A stretch of 64,000 nucleotides of DNA from Pseudoxanthomonas spadix (GCF_003703395.1 NZ_RDQN01000001.1:372001-436000); one strand, 5' to 3'; shown: positions 31,112 to 39,761, numbered from the stretch's first letter. The notes: generated from the sequence alone by a model not told the origin. Translations and numbers: made by a program.

Positions 31112-32284
31112 ATGAACAGGCCGGACGCCGCCTCCATGCTGCCGCAGACCAAGTTGCCCCGCGTGGGCACCACCATCTTCACCGTGATGTCGCAGCTGGC
31201 CAGCGAACACGGCGCGGTCAACCTGGGCCAGGGCTTCCCGGATTTCCCGGTGCCCCAGCGGCTGGTGGACGAGCTGGACAAGGCCATGCGCGCCGGTCAC
31301 AACCAGTACCCGCCGATGGCCGGCGTGGCGCCACTGCGCCAGGCGATCGCCAACAAGGTCCTGCGCTGCTACGGCGCCCGGGTGAATCCCGAGACCGAGA
31401 TCACCGTGACCAGCGGCGCCACCGAGGCGCTGTTCGATGCCATCCACGCGGTGGTGCGTCCGGGCGAGGAGGTGATCGTGCTGGACCCGGCCTACGACAG
31501 CTACGAGCCGGCGATCGAGCTGGCCGGTGCCAGGGCGGTGCACGTGGCGCTGGACCGGCAGACCTTTGCGGTGGACTGGGACAAGGTGCGCGCGGCGATC
31601 ACGCCGAAGACCCGGCTGATCATGGTCAACAGCCCGCACAACCCGACCGGGGCGATGTTGGGCAAGGCCGACCTGGAAGCGCTGAGCAGGATCCTGCAGG
31701 GCACCGAGATCTTCCTGGTCTCCGACGAGGTCTACGAACACATCGTGTTCGACGGCCGCGCCCACGAATCGGTGCTGCGCTGGCCGGAACTGGCCGCGCG
31801 CGCCTTTGTGGTGTCCAGCTTCGGCAAGACCTACCACTGCACCGGCTGGAAGATCGGATACGCGATCGCGCCGCCAGCGCTGACCGCCGAATTCCGCAAG
31901 GTTCACCAGTACAACACCTTCACCAGTTTCGCCCCGGCCCAGTACGCCTTTGCCGCGATGCTGGACGCCGAGCCGGAGCATGACGAGCAACTCGGCGCGT
32001 TCTACCAGGCCAAGCGCGACCGTTTCCGCGCGCAGCTGCTGGGCACCCGGCTCAAGCCCTTGCCGGTGCCGGGCGGTTATTTCCAGCTGGTGGACTATTC
32101 GGCGGTCAGCGACCTGGAGGACATCGCCTTCGTCAAGTGGCTGACCGTCGAGCATGGCGTCACCGCGGTTCCGCTGTCGCCGTTCTACCAGACCCCGCCG
32201 CCCGGCCAGCGTCTGGCGCGGCTGTGCTTTGCCAAGAACGCGGCCACGCTGGATGCGGCAATCGAACGACTGGCCAAGCTTTAG
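31112..32284 (+). CDS. PLP-dependent methionine/glutamine-type aminotransferase (YbdL-like)
   Basis: A 390-residue class I/II aminotransferase. Visible features are LGQGFPDFPVP at the substrate mouth, VTSGATEALF, NSPHNPTG, SDEVYEH and the PLP lysine in SSFGKTYHCTGWKIGY. It resembles E. coli YbdL and glutamine transaminase K types, which act on methionine, glutamine and aromatic 2-oxo acids. ATG 31112 was chosen; the open frame upstream is antisense to the DUF3293 gene. The omega-amidase gene follows immediately, a known functional pairing. Confidence 0.88.
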   Translation: MNRPDAASMLPQTKLPRVGTTIFTVMSQLASEHGAVNLGQGFPDFPVPQRLVDELDKAMRAGHNQYPPMAGVAPLRQAIANKVLRCYGARVNPETEITVTSGATEALFDAIHAVVRPGEEVIVLDPAYDSYEPAIELAGARAVHVALDRQTFAVDWDKVRAAITPKTRLIMVNSPHNPTGAMLGKADLEALSRILQGTEIFLVSDEVYEHIVFDGRAHESVLRWPELAARAFVVSSFGKTYHCTGWKIGYAIAPPALTAEFRKVHQYNTFTSFAPAQYAFAAMLDAEPEHDEQLGAFYQAKRDRFRAQLLGTRLKPLPVPGGYFQLVDYSAVSDLEDIAFVKWLTVEHGVTAVPLSPFYQTPPPGQRLARLCFAKNAATLDAAIERLAKL

Positions 32285-32296
32285 ATGGAGGCACCC

Positions 32297-33094
32297 ATGC
32301 AGGATCTACGCATCGCCCTGGTCCAGGGCGCGACCCGCTGGCACGATCCGGCCGGCAACCGCAGCTATTACGGCGAGCTGATCGCGCCGACGGCGGGCAA
32401 CGCCGACCTGGTGATCCTGCCGGAGACCTTCACCAGCGGCTTCTCCAACGAGGCCATCGACAAGGCCGAAGGCATGGACGGGCCGACCGTGGCCTGGATC
32501 GGCGAGCAGGCCGTGCAGTTGAACGCGGCGGTCACCGGCAGCGTGCAGCTGCGCACCGAGCAGGGTGTGTTCAACCGGCTGCTGTGGGCCACCCCGGACG
32601 GCCAGCTGGCCTACTACGACAAGCGCCATCTGTTCCGCTATGCCGGCGAGCACAAGCGCTACGCACCTGGCCGCGAGCGGCTGAGCGTGGAATGGAAGGG
32701 CTGGCGGATCAATCCGCAGGTCTGCTACGACCTGCGCTTCCCGGTGTTCTGCCGCAACCGCTTCGATGTGGAGCGTCCGGGCCAGTTGGATTTCGACCTG
32801 CAGCTGTTCGTGGCCAACTGGCCTTCGCCGCGCCGTTATGCCTGGCAGACGCTGTTGCGCGCGCGGGCGATCGAGAACCTGTGCGTGGTGGCGGCGGTCA
32901 ACCGGGTCGGCACCGACGGCAACGGCCATCGCTATTGCGGCGACAGCGTGGTGCTCGATGCGCTGGGCCAGCCGCTGGCCGAGGCCGATGGGTCCGAAGG
33001 CATCACCTACGCGGCGGTCTCGGCCGAGGCACTGCGTGCGCATCGCGAGCACTTCCCGGCGATGCTGGATGCCGACCGCTTCGAACTGCGCTAA
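32297..33094 (+). CDS. Omega-amidase, nitrilase superfamily (YafV-like)
   Basis: A 265-residue carbon-nitrogen hydrolase with the Glu-Lys-Cys triad in ILPETFTSGF, YYDKRHLF and NPQVCYDLRFP. YafV-type omega-amidases hydrolyse 2-oxoglutaramate and 2-oxosuccinamate made by glutamine/asparagine transaminases, which makes transamination irreversible. The GGAGG at 32287-32291 is well placed for ATG 32297 (MQDLRIAL). An ATG at 32285, directly behind the aminotransferase stop, would put that site inside the gene. Confidence 0.87.
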   Translation: MQDLRIALVQGATRWHDPAGNRSYYGELIAPTAGNADLVILPETFTSGFSNEAIDKAEGMDGPTVAWIGEQAVQLNAAVTGSVQLRTEQGVFNRLLWATPDGQLAYYDKRHLFRYAGEHKRYAPGRERLSVEWKGWRINPQVCYDLRFPVFCRNRFDVERPGQLDFDLQLFVANWPSPRRYAWQTLLRARAIENLCVVAAVNRVGTDGNGHRYCGDSVVLDALGQPLAEADGSEGITYAAVSAEALRAHREHFPAMLDADRFELR

Positions 33095-33105
33095 GACGCG
33101 TCCGG

Positions 33106-33145
33106 TTCTCCCCCCGCGTGTGGGGGAGAAGATGCCCGCAGGGCA
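33106..33145. repeat. Double hairpin between convergent genes (xanthomonad intergenic repeat)
   Basis: TTCTCCCCC at 33106-33114 pairs perfectly with GGGGGAGAA at 33122-33130, and TGCCC at 33133-33137 pairs with GGGCA at 33141-33145. The position between the convergent omega-amidase and ABC transporter genes suggests transcript-end protection or termination, although no T-run follows. Similar sequences are common between genes in Xanthomonadaceae, as remembered. Confidence 0.6.
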
Positions 33146-33168
33146 GATGAGGGGGGCGTAGGCAGCGC

Positions 33169-35037
33169 TCAGCGATAGCCGGCGGCCTGCAGTTCGAACA
33201 GTTCGGCGTAGCGGCCACCTGCGGCCAGCAGGCTTTCATGGGTGCCCACCGCCTCGATCCGGCCCAGGTGCAGGACCAGGATGCGGTCGGCCATGCGCAC
33301 CGACGAAAACCGATGCGAGATCAGCACCGCGGTGCGCTGCGCGGACAGCTCGCGAAAGCGCTGGAACACCTCGAACTCGCTGCGCGCGTCCAGCGCGGCG
33401 GTGGGTTCGTCCAGGATCATCACCTGCGCCCGGCGCATGTAGGCGCGGGCGATGGCGACCTTCTGCCACTGGCCGCCGGACAGGTCCACGCCGGTCTTGA
33501 AGCGGCGCCCGATCAACTGGTCGTAACCGGCCGGAAGGGCCTGGATCACCTGGTCGGCCAGCGCGCTGTGGGCGGCCTGGCGGATGCGCGCGGTGTCGTC
33601 CATCGCCTCGATCCGGCCCACGCCGATGTTCTCGCCGGCGGTCAGGTAATAGCGCACGAAGTCCTGGAAGATCACGCCGATGTTGGCGCGCAGTTCGTCC
33701 AGGTCGTAATCGCGCAGGTCGCGCCCGTCCAGCAGGATCCGGCCCTCGTCCGGCTCGTACAGGCGCGCCAGCAGCTTGACCAGGGTGGTCTTGCCGGCGC
33801 CGTTCTCGCCGACCAGGGCCAGCACTTCGCCGGCCTTGAGTTCGAAATCCAGATGGCGCACGGCCCAGTGCTGGGCATCGGGGTAACGGAAACCGACGTT
33901 CTCGAACACGAAGCCCTGCCGGATCGGCATGGGAAACGGCGCAGGCGAAGCCGGCGAGACGATTTCCGGCTGGATGGCGAAGAACGAGAACAGATCGTCC
34001 AGGTACAGCGCCTGGCCGGCCACCTGCGAGAACCCGACCAGCAGGCCTTCCAGCAGTTGGCGCAGGCGCAGGAAGCTGCCGGCCAGGAAGGTCAGGTCGC
34101 CGATCGAGAAATCGCCCTTGACCGTGCGCCAGGCGATGTAGGCATAGGCCACGTAGTAGCCCAGCGAGCCCAGCCCGGCCAGGGCCGTGCCCCAGATCGC
34201 GCGGCGCTTGGCCAGTACCCGGTTGGCGTCGAACAGCTTCAGCGACAACATGCGGTAGCGGTCGATCAGGAAGCGGTGCAGGTTGAAGATCTTCACCTCC
34301 TTGGCCGTTTCCACGCTGGCCCCGGTCTGGCGCACGTATTCCAGCTGGCGGCGCTCGGGCGTCCACTGGAAATTGAGCGAATAGCCCAGCGCGTTGAAGT
34401 GCGCCTCGCCGATGAAGGCGGGCACCAGCGCCACCATCAGCAGCACGATCAGCCATGGCGCGTAGGCCAGCAGGCCGATGCCGAAGCTGACCACGGTGAT
34501 CGCATCCTGGACCTGGCCGAACAGCTGGCTGAGCAGGTTCATCCGACCCATGGTCTGGCGCCGCGCACGGTCCAGCTTGTCCTGCAGGTCCGGGTCTTCG
34601 AAATCCTCCAGGTCCAGGGTGGCGGCATGTTCCATCAAGCGGATGCTGGTGGCGTTGGTGAACAGCTCCGACAGCAGCGTGTCGGCATAGCTGATCAGCC
34701 GGCCGAGCAGGTCCGAGCCGATCGCCAGGGCGAACTCCAGCAGCAGCAGCTCGGCCAGCCTGGAGAGCTGGCCACTGGCCAGCGCCTGGCTCAGTGAGTC
34801 GAAACCCGGGCCGGCGCCGACCAGACGCACGGCCTCATCGATGATCAGCTTGCCCACATACAGCGTGGCCACCGGCAGCAGCGCCTTGACCAGGCGCAGG
34901 CCCAGGCTGCCCACGGTCAGCCACGGGCTGGTGGACCAGACCATGCGCAGGAACGGCGGCAGGTTGCGCATCGCCTCGAAGCGCTCGCGCAGGCTGGGAC
35001 TCTTGCCGGTTCGCGCGGCCGCAGAAGGGGATGCCAT
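33169..35037 (-). CDS. ABC exporter, fused permease and ATPase
   Basis: A 622-residue half-transporter: an N-terminal six-helix exporter domain (about 1-340) and a nucleotide-binding domain with Walker A GENGAGKTT, signature LSGGQWQKVAIARA, Walker B MILDEPTAALD and switch His LISHRFS. The signature resembles that of peptide/lantibiotic-type exporters, but no precursor or modifying gene is adjacent, so the substrate is not known. ATG 35037 (MASPSAAAR) was preferred to 35046. Confidence 0.85.
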   Translation of the reverse strand: MASPSAAARTGKSPSLRERFEAMRNLPPFLRMVWSTSPWLTVGSLGLRLVKALLPVATLYVGKLIIDEAVRLVGAGPGFDSLSQALASGQLSRLAELLLLEFALAIGSDLLGRLISYADTLLSELFTNATSIRLMEHAATLDLEDFEDPDLQDKLDRARRQTMGRMNLLSQLFGQVQDAITVVSFGIGLLAYAPWLIVLLMVALVPAFIGEAHFNALGYSLNFQWTPERRQLEYVRQTGASVETAKEVKIFNLHRFLIDRYRMLSLKLFDANRVLAKRRAIWGTALAGLGSLGYYVAYAYIAWRTVKGDFSIGDLTFLAGSFLRLRQLLEGLLVGFSQVAGQALYLDDLFSFFAIQPEIVSPASPAPFPMPIRQGFVFENVGFRYPDAQHWAVRHLDFELKAGEVLALVGENGAGKTTLVKLLARLYEPDEGRILLDGRDLRDYDLDELRANIGVIFQDFVRYYLTAGENIGVGRIEAMDDTARIRQAAHSALADQVIQALPAGYDQLIGRRFKTGVDLSGGQWQKVAIARAYMRRAQVMILDEPTAALDARSEFEVFQRFRELSAQRTAVLISHRFSSVRMADRILVLHLGRIEAVGTHESLLAAGGRYAELFELQAAGYR

Positions 35038-35163
35038 GGCCCTCATTGTGCCTGGTGTCCCGTTCTGCCGGTCTCAGCGGTGAACGCCGGCGCACCCGCG
35101 CGATGTCGTCCACGCCTGTTGCAGCCACGGACCGGGTCCTTCGCACCCAAGCGCTCCGGCCGT

Positions 35164-35185
35164 GTAGGGCGGGTCTCGACCCGCC
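35164..35185 (+). repeat. GTAG-type REP hairpin (SMAG-like), copy 1
   Basis: GTAG followed by GGCGGGTCTCGACCCGCC, a perfect 8-bp stem with a 2-base loop. A GTAG tetranucleotide ahead of a short GC stem is the hallmark of SMAG elements described in Stenotrophomonas maltophilia and relatives. Confidence 0.75.
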
Positions 35186-35233
35186 ATTGCGGTACATCAC
35201 CCCGCACGCATCCGTGCCGAAGCCGACAAGGCC

Positions 35234-35256
35234 GTAGGCGGGGGTCTCGACTCGCC
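35234..35256 (+). repeat. GTAG-type REP hairpin (SMAG-like), copy 2
   Basis: GTAG overlapping an imperfect stem, GGCGGGGGTCTCGACTCGCC. Same orientation as copy 1, 70 bases away, with a C-to-T change and an extra G that weaken the stem. Confidence 0.7.
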
Positions 35257-35332
35257 ACCGCCCTTGTCACCATCCGCTCCACCTCCACGCGAACCGGCCG
35301 AGCGGCAACGGGCGCACGGCATTGGCCGTGGA

Positions 35333-35352
35333 TGGCGGGTCAAGACCCGCCA
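35333..35352. repeat. GTAG-less REP hairpin, copy 3
   Basis: TGGCGGGTCAAGACCCGCCA is a perfect 9-bp stem with an AA loop. It shares the GGCGGGTC arm with copies 1 and 2 but lacks the GTAG head, so it may be an inverted or degenerate partner. Confidence 0.65.
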
Positions 35353-35353
35353 T

Positions 35354-35379
35354 AAAAAAGCCGGCGCGATGGCCGGCTT
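35354..35379 (-). terminator. Intrinsic terminator of slyD
   Basis: On the minus strand an 8-bp stem AAGCCGGC/GCCGGCTT is followed by a run of T (the A tract at 35354-35359 on the plus strand). It lies 40 bp beyond the slyD stop, a textbook rho-independent terminator. Confidence 0.88.
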
Positions 35380-35418
35380 CATCGTCTCGCACGCAAGCAA
35401 GCGCGCAGAGGTCAATGG

Positions 35419-35901
35419 TCAGTCGTGCGCGCCGCCCGGGCCGTGCACGTGGCCGTGGCTGAGCTCGTCAGCGGTCGGTTCGCGCACCCCGGCCACTTCC
35501 ACGGCAAAGTGCAGGGTGCGGCCGGCCAGCGGATGGTTGCCGTCGATGGTGACCTCGGCCTCGCCGACCTCGGTGACCATGACCACCAGCGGGCCGCGGT
35601 CGCCATGGGCTTCGAACTGCATGCCGGGGCTGATGTCGGCGCCTTCGGGGAACGCGGCGCGCGCGACCTGCTGGACCAGCTGTTCGTGGCGCGGGCCGTA
35701 GGCCAGCTCCGGCGGCACCTCGGCGGTCAGGGTGTCACCGGGCTGCTTGCCGGTCAGCGCCTGCTCCAGGCCGGGCACGATGTTGCCGGCGCCATGCAGG
35801 TAGCTCAGCGGCGCCTCCGGCGCGGACTTGTCGATGACGATGCCGTCGTCGTCGGTCAGGGTGTAATGAATGGTGGCGACGCGGCCGTCCATGATCTCCA
35901 T
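35419..35901 (-). CDS. slyD: FKBP-type peptidyl-prolyl isomerase SlyD
   Basis: A 160-residue SlyD-type chaperone and prolyl isomerase. The FKBP core (YTLTDDDGIVIDKS to PPELAYGPRH) is interrupted by the insert-in-flap domain (VQQVARAAFPEGADISPGMQF) and completed by DGNHPLAGRTLHFAVEV. The C-terminal tail is a short His/Gly-rich segment (HGHVHGPGGAHD), much shorter than the metal-binding tail of E. coli SlyD, so nickel delivery capacity may be reduced. Confidence 0.93.
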   Translation of the reverse strand: MEIMDGRVATIHYTLTDDDGIVIDKSAPEAPLSYLHGAGNIVPGLEQALTGKQPGDTLTAEVPPELAYGPRHEQLVQQVARAAFPEGADISPGMQFEAHGDRGPLVVMVTEVGEAEVTIDGNHPLAGRTLHFAVEVAGVREPTADELSHGHVHGPGGAHD

Positions 35902-36033
35902 GGGAAACCTCCGTTGAAAGTTGACAGTGAGGGATACGCCGGCAGCTTCACGACGCGGATTGCAATTGCCGCACTACCTTAGGCAAAGGCCCGGTGCGAT
36001 ACAACCGCGCGAGGCGTCCGCGTCGTACCTCGT

Positions 36034-36792
36034 TCAGTTGACCTTGCTGGTCGGATACACCGCCCCGATGTTGCAGGTCGCGGCGCCCAGGCCACCGTTC
36101 GCGAAGCCTTCCGGGCGCGCGGTGGGCACGACCACATCGCCGGGATTGCCGCAGATCATCCCCAGGTCCATGCGCGAGCGGAAATTGATTTGCGGGCTGC
36201 GCGCCAGTTCGGGGCAGCTGCCAGACAGCTCCACCCGGTACCAGCCATGGCCACCGGGGTGGCGACGGGAGACTTCCACCAGCAGGCCGCCGGGATCTGC
36301 CGACCACGAGCGCACGAAGCGCGGGGCGAAGCAGTAGCTGGGTGAGCCGCGAAAACCCTGGCCGCGCTGCGGTCCCTGCACCTTGACCGTATCGAGTGTG
36401 GCCACGCCGTCTGCCTGGTCGGCCTGGCGCGCCATCGCCGCGAAGGTCCTGCCGTCGATCGGCGCAACGCTGGCGACCGCGCAGCGCTGGTCGTCGGCCT
36501 GGACGAATTCGTTGGGATCGCCGCAGACCCAGCCGTCGTGGGCCAGCAGCTGCGCCGAATGGGCGGTGTCCACGCCGGGGCAATCCGTGGCCAGGGTCAC
36601 CCGATGGAACTGGCTGATGCCGCTGGCGATGGCCAGCGTGCGTGGGTCTGCCTGGCGGGCGTCGCTGACGTGGCGTGCGTCCAGGCATTGCGGCCCGGGC
36701 GGCACGCGCTGCGGCTGCGCCGAGGTGGCCTGCGCCTGCGGCGAGGGTCCGCTGCAGGCGAGCAGGGCGGCGAGGGCAAGCGGCTTGTTCAT
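36034..36792 (-). CDS. Secreted protein with two related cysteine-containing repeats
   Basis: A 252-residue protein with a short signal-like N-terminus. Two halves are clearly related: FHRVTLATDCPGVDTA...GWVCGDPNEFV...RCAVASV near 62-110 and YRVELSGSCPELARS...GMICGNPGDVV...TCNIGAV near 185-245. Each half carries a C...CG(D/N)P...C pattern, probably a small disulfide-stabilised domain in the periplasm. It may relate to xanthomonad families such as DUF6491, but I am not certain. No function is assigned. Confidence 0.7.
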   Translation of the reverse strand: MNKPLALAALLACSGPSPQAQATSAQPQRVPPGPQCLDARHVSDARQADPRTLAIASGISQFHRVTLATDCPGVDTAHSAQLLAHDGWVCGDPNEFVQADDQRCAVASVAPIDGRTFAAMARQADQADGVATLDTVKVQGPQRGQGFRGSPSYCFAPRFVRSWSADPGGLLVEVSRRHPGGHGWYRVELSGSCPELARSPQINFRSRMDLGMICGNPGDVVVPTARPEGFANGGLGAATCNIGAVYPTSKVN

Positions 36793-36853
36793 CTCATCGC
36801 TCCTTGATGATGAAGATCATCCATCATAAAGCATGCGTGGCGGCAGCCGGATT

Positions 36854-37810
36854 TCAGCCGGTGGGCGGCCTGGCCATCGCCGCGCGGCGGGCCCTGAAGA
36901 CTTCCGGCGCCTGCGGCTTGACGAACAGGGCGGTCAGTTCGGGGAATTGCTGCTTGACCGCCGTTTCGATGCGGGTGATGCAGGCTTCGATCTGCGGGGT
37001 GGCGCGGTCGTCCTCGAACTCGGCGCTGAGCGTGGCCACCACCTGGTTGGGGCCCATCTGCATGGTGTTCACGCCGTTGGCATTGCGCAGGTCGTGGTCG
37101 CCGTTGGCCACGTCCAGGATGGCCTGGGCCAACTCGGGGTGGGCCGATTCGCCGATCAGCAGGCCCTTGGTCTCGCGGGCCAGCAGGAAGGCCGCCGTGG
37201 CCAGGAGCGCGGCGATGCCCAGCGAGGCCACGCCATCGAACACCGGCATCTGCAGCAGCTGGGCCGAGGCCACGCCGAGCAAGGCGATCCCCAGGCCCAG
37301 CAGCGCCGCAGTGTCTTCCAGCAACACGGTGAAGATCGACGGGTCCTTGCTGCGGCGGAAGGCTTCGAAATAGCCCAACTTGCCCTTGGTGCTGCGGAAC
37401 TCGCGCAGCGCGACCAGCCACGAGCCTGCTTCGAACACGATCGACACACCCAGCACGAGGTAGCTGACCAGATGGTTGGTGGCCGGTTCGGGATGCAGGA
37501 TGTGGTGGATGCCCTCGTAGGCTGACACCCCGGCGCCGGCGGCAAACACCAGCAGGGCCACGATGAAGCTCCAGAAGTACAGCTCACGCCCGTAGCCGAA
37601 CGGATGGGTCGGGTCGGGCTGCTTTTCCGAACGGTGCAGGCCGTAGAGCAGCAGCAGTTCGTTGACGGTGTCCACCAGCGAGTGCACGCCTTCGCTGAGC
37701 ATCGCCGAGCTTCCGGAAAAACCGGCCGCGACGAACTTGGCGATGGCGATGGCCAGGTTGCCGGCCAGTGCGGCGTAAACGACAAGGCGTGGGCCGGAGG
37801 GTCTGGCCAT
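36854..37810 (-). CDS. Cation diffusion facilitator (CDF) metal transporter
   Basis: A 318-residue transporter with about six helices; the metal-site helix reads SAMLSEGVHSLVDTVNELLLL and a second is FTVLLEDTAALLGLGIAL. A C-terminal cytoplasmic domain (about 205-318) follows. CDF proteins export Zn, Mn, Fe or Co by proton antiport. The HSLVDTVNE motif with DPTHPFGYGRE is typical of the subfamily that includes mitochondrial SLC30A9, so substrate identity is uncertain. Confidence 0.88.
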   Translation of the reverse strand: MARPSGPRLVVYAALAGNLAIAIAKFVAAGFSGSSAMLSEGVHSLVDTVNELLLLYGLHRSEKQPDPTHPFGYGRELYFWSFIVALLVFAAGAGVSAYEGIHHILHPEPATNHLVSYLVLGVSIVFEAGSWLVALREFRSTKGKLGYFEAFRRSKDPSIFTVLLEDTAALLGLGIALLGVASAQLLQMPVFDGVASLGIAALLATAAFLLARETKGLLIGESAHPELAQAILDVANGDHDLRNANGVNTMQMGPNQVVATLSAEFEDDRATPQIEACITRIETAVKQQFPELTALFVKPQAPEVFRARRAAMARPPTG

Positions 37811-37965
37811 GGATCAAGGCGGAGAGGCGAGGGCAGCTGTCATCTTGGTCAGGCTGGCGTCCGCACCACGTGAGATATGCAGGTGCTCTCGTCACGCCCG
37901 CGACCTGGCGACCCCGATCGCTACGGCGGCGGCTACAATCGCATGCCCTGTCCCGACCGATACCC

Positions 37966-38301
37966 ATGTCCGATCCAATCGCCTGCCCGCAATGCACGCT
38001 GCACAACACCTATGCCGATGGCGCGCTGATGGTCTGCGCGGACTGTGGCTTCGAGTGGGCGGCGCAGACGCCGGCCGAGCCCTCGGTGGTCGTGCGCGAC
38101 AGCAACGGCAACGTGCTGGTCCAGGGCGATACGGTCGTGGTGATCAAGGACCTCAAGGTCAAGGGGTCATCGATTCCGCTCAAGCAGGGGACCGTGATCC
38201 GCGGCATCCGCCTGGTCATAGGCGACGCCGAGCACATCGAAGGCCACTCGGACAAGATCAAGGGCCTGGTACTCAAGACCTGCTTCCTGCGCAGGGCCTG
38301 A
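37966..38301 (+). CDS. yjdM: Zinc-ribbon protein YjdM (PhnA family)
   Basis: A 111-residue protein with an N-terminal zinc ribbon (CPQCTLHNTYADGALMVCADCGFEW) and a PhnA domain (VVVIKDLKVKGSSIPLKQGTVIRGIRLV). The E. coli homologue was named for alkylphosphonate use but its true role is not settled. ATG 37966 gives the standard length. It is divergent from the CDF transporter gene. Confidence 0.92.
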   Translation: MSDPIACPQCTLHNTYADGALMVCADCGFEWAAQTPAEPSVVVRDSNGNVLVQGDTVVVIKDLKVKGSSIPLKQGTVIRGIRLVIGDAEHIEGHSDKIKGLVLKTCFLRRA

Positions 38302-38518
38302 GCGCTGCGCTTCAACCCGGCGACGGCAGCGGATCGAGCAGCGGCACATGCCTCCACCGGTCGAGTTCACGAACGCGCACGCATGCGCCGTGGCAGGTGA
38401 TGGCGCCGGGCCACGCCGCCCGGTGCCGAGCGTGCTCCAGACCCGATTTTCGCATCACCGACGCCGCAAGCCCGTTAGCCGGACTGAGCGACCACTACCG
38501 GCGGGCGGCGCGCAACGC

Positions 38519-38554
38519 ACACAACAAAGGCCGCTCGTGCGGCCTTTGTTGTGT
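38519..38554. terminator. Bidirectional hairpin terminator between yjdM and a small gene
   Basis: A 16-bp perfect stem (ACACAACAAAGGCCGC / GCGGCCTTTGTTGTGT) with a TCGT loop lies between convergent genes. Its AT-rich outer half supplies a T-rich 3' arm in both directions, so it can serve both transcripts. Confidence 0.8.
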
Positions 38555-38572
38555 CTGCCACGGCAGGCGCGA

Positions 38573-38758
38573 TCAAGCGCCTTCCTGGCTGTCGACCTTT
38601 TTCAGCACGCGGGTATTGCCGAGCACTTCGACCCGGCCACCTGCCTTGCGGAAGGCTTCCAGGTCGGCCTTGATGCGCTCGTGGGTCAGCGCGCCACCTT
38701 TCTCATTGCCGCTCTTGCCTTTGCTGGCCATGGTCATCTTGGAACTGGTACGGGGCAT
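38573..38758 (-). CDS. Small basic conserved-type protein of unknown function
   Basis: A 61-residue hydrophilic, Lys-rich protein (MPRTSSKMTMASKGKSGNEK, then ALTHERIKADLEAFRKAGGRVEVLG). It ends just before the bidirectional terminator and begins 14 bp after the stop of the YkgJ-type gene, so it is probably cotranscribed with it. I do not recognise a named family. The central helix and short beta segment suggest a small nucleic-acid or protein-binding fold, but this is a guess. Confidence 0.65.
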   Translation of the reverse strand: MPRTSSKMTMASKGKSGNEKGGALTHERIKADLEAFRKAGGRVEVLGNTRVLKKVDSQEGA

Positions 38759-38772
38759 TGGAATCTCCTGGG

Positions 38773-39096
38773 TCAGTACATCGTCAAGGGAATACCGCGG
38801 CGCAGCTGGTCGTGGTGGACCTGCCGGATGTCGCGGCAGTACGGGGCGCCCATCACGAAGCGGCGGCACACTTCCGGCCGGCTTGCGTAGATGGTGCAGC
38901 CCATGTCGGGGCCGACCGCCACGCACCAGCCTTCTTCGTCGCGAGCCATCACGCGCAGTCCTTCGTGCGTGTGGGTGGTCAGGTGGGCCGGCACCCGGTC
39001 GTCGACATCCAGCACGACGGTCAGGCGGCAGCAGATCGCGTCGCAGGCATCGCACTGCACCGACGGATCGCGGCCGCTGTCGGCATCGAAGCTCAC
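38773..39096 (-). CDS. YkgJ-family cysteine-cluster protein
   Basis: A 107-residue protein with the family cysteine pattern CDACDAICC near the N-terminus, then GCTIYASRPEVCRRF and a final Cys in APYCRD. The cluster probably binds zinc or an Fe-S centre; the role is not known. Its ATG overlaps the stop of the methyltransferase gene by 4 bp. Confidence 0.88.
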   Translation of the reverse strand: MSFDADSGRDPSVQCDACDAICCRLTVVLDVDDRVPAHLTTHTHEGLRVMARDEEGWCVAVGPDMGCTIYASRPEVCRRFVMGAPYCRDIRQVHHDQLRRGIPLTMY

Positions 39097-39761
39097 GCCT
39101 GGCCGCCGACGCCGCGCTGGTAGTGCAACAGCTGCGCCTGGCGCTTGCGGCCCGGTGCCGACGGCAGCCGCGGCGTGCTCAGGACAAACCCATGCGCGGC
39201 CAGATCACGGGCGAATACCCCGGCATGGCCGCGCGCCGGGTCGCTGATGACGATCTCGCACGCCGGCCGCGCCAGCGAAGGCAGCAGTGCCGCCAGGGCC
39301 AGCGTCGGCCCGCGCTCGTACAGCACGTCGCTGCCGATGATCAGGTCGAAGCGGCCCATGCCTGCGCGGCCCGTGGCCCAGTCCATGCGCCGGTACGGCA
39401 CCGCGGCCAGATCATTCAGGGCAGCGTTGTAGGCCAGGAACACTTCGGCCAACGGATGGTGGTCGCTGGCCACCACCTGCGCACCGCGCCGGCTCAGCAC
39501 CAGGCTGGCCAGGCCCAGGCCGCAACCCAGTTCCAGCACGCGCTTGCCAGCCACTTCGTGGATCTGCATGGCGTCTGCGAGCACCAGCCCAGCCGGCCAG
39601 ACGTGGCCGAACAGGCTCCACTGGGCCGATGAAATGCCGGCCTCGGCGGCCGACGCGTCAGGGTCTGCGTACTGCTGCAGGTCGCTCAGGGCACGGATAC
39701 GGAAATGCTGGTCGCCAAAGGCGTAATCGCTGATCTGGGTCTGATAGCCCGACACGGGCAC
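39093..39761 (-). CDS. Class I SAM-dependent methyltransferase, lysine-methyltransferase-like
   Basis: A 222-residue methyltransferase with motif I VLELGCGLGLASLVLSRRGAQVVASDHHP and DLIIGSDVLYER at the motif-IV position. The N-terminal SAQWSLFGHVWPAGLVLADAM resembles the METTL21/calmodulin-lysine methyltransferase group, which modifies protein lysines. The start is a GTG (39761 or 39755). It is coupled to the YkgJ-type gene by a 4-bp overlap. Confidence 0.78.
   Translation of the reverse strand: MPVSGYQTQISDYAFGDQHFRIRALSDLQQYADPDASAAEAGISSAQWSLFGHVWPAGLVLADAMQIHEVAGKRVLELGCGLGLASLVLSRRGAQVVASDHHPLAEVFLAYNAALNDLAAVPYRRMDWATGRAGMGRFDLIIGSDVLYERGPTLALAALLPSLARPACEIVISDPARGHAGVFARDLAAHGFVLSTPRLPSAPGRKRQAQLLHYQRGVGGQA

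Larger units (their letters stand above)
35038..35418. other. REP-rich intergenic region
   Basis: No gene. The region holds three short GC-rich hairpins (35164-35185, 35234-35256 and 35333-35352), listed separately, and the terminator of slyD at 35354-35379. Confidence 0.7.
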
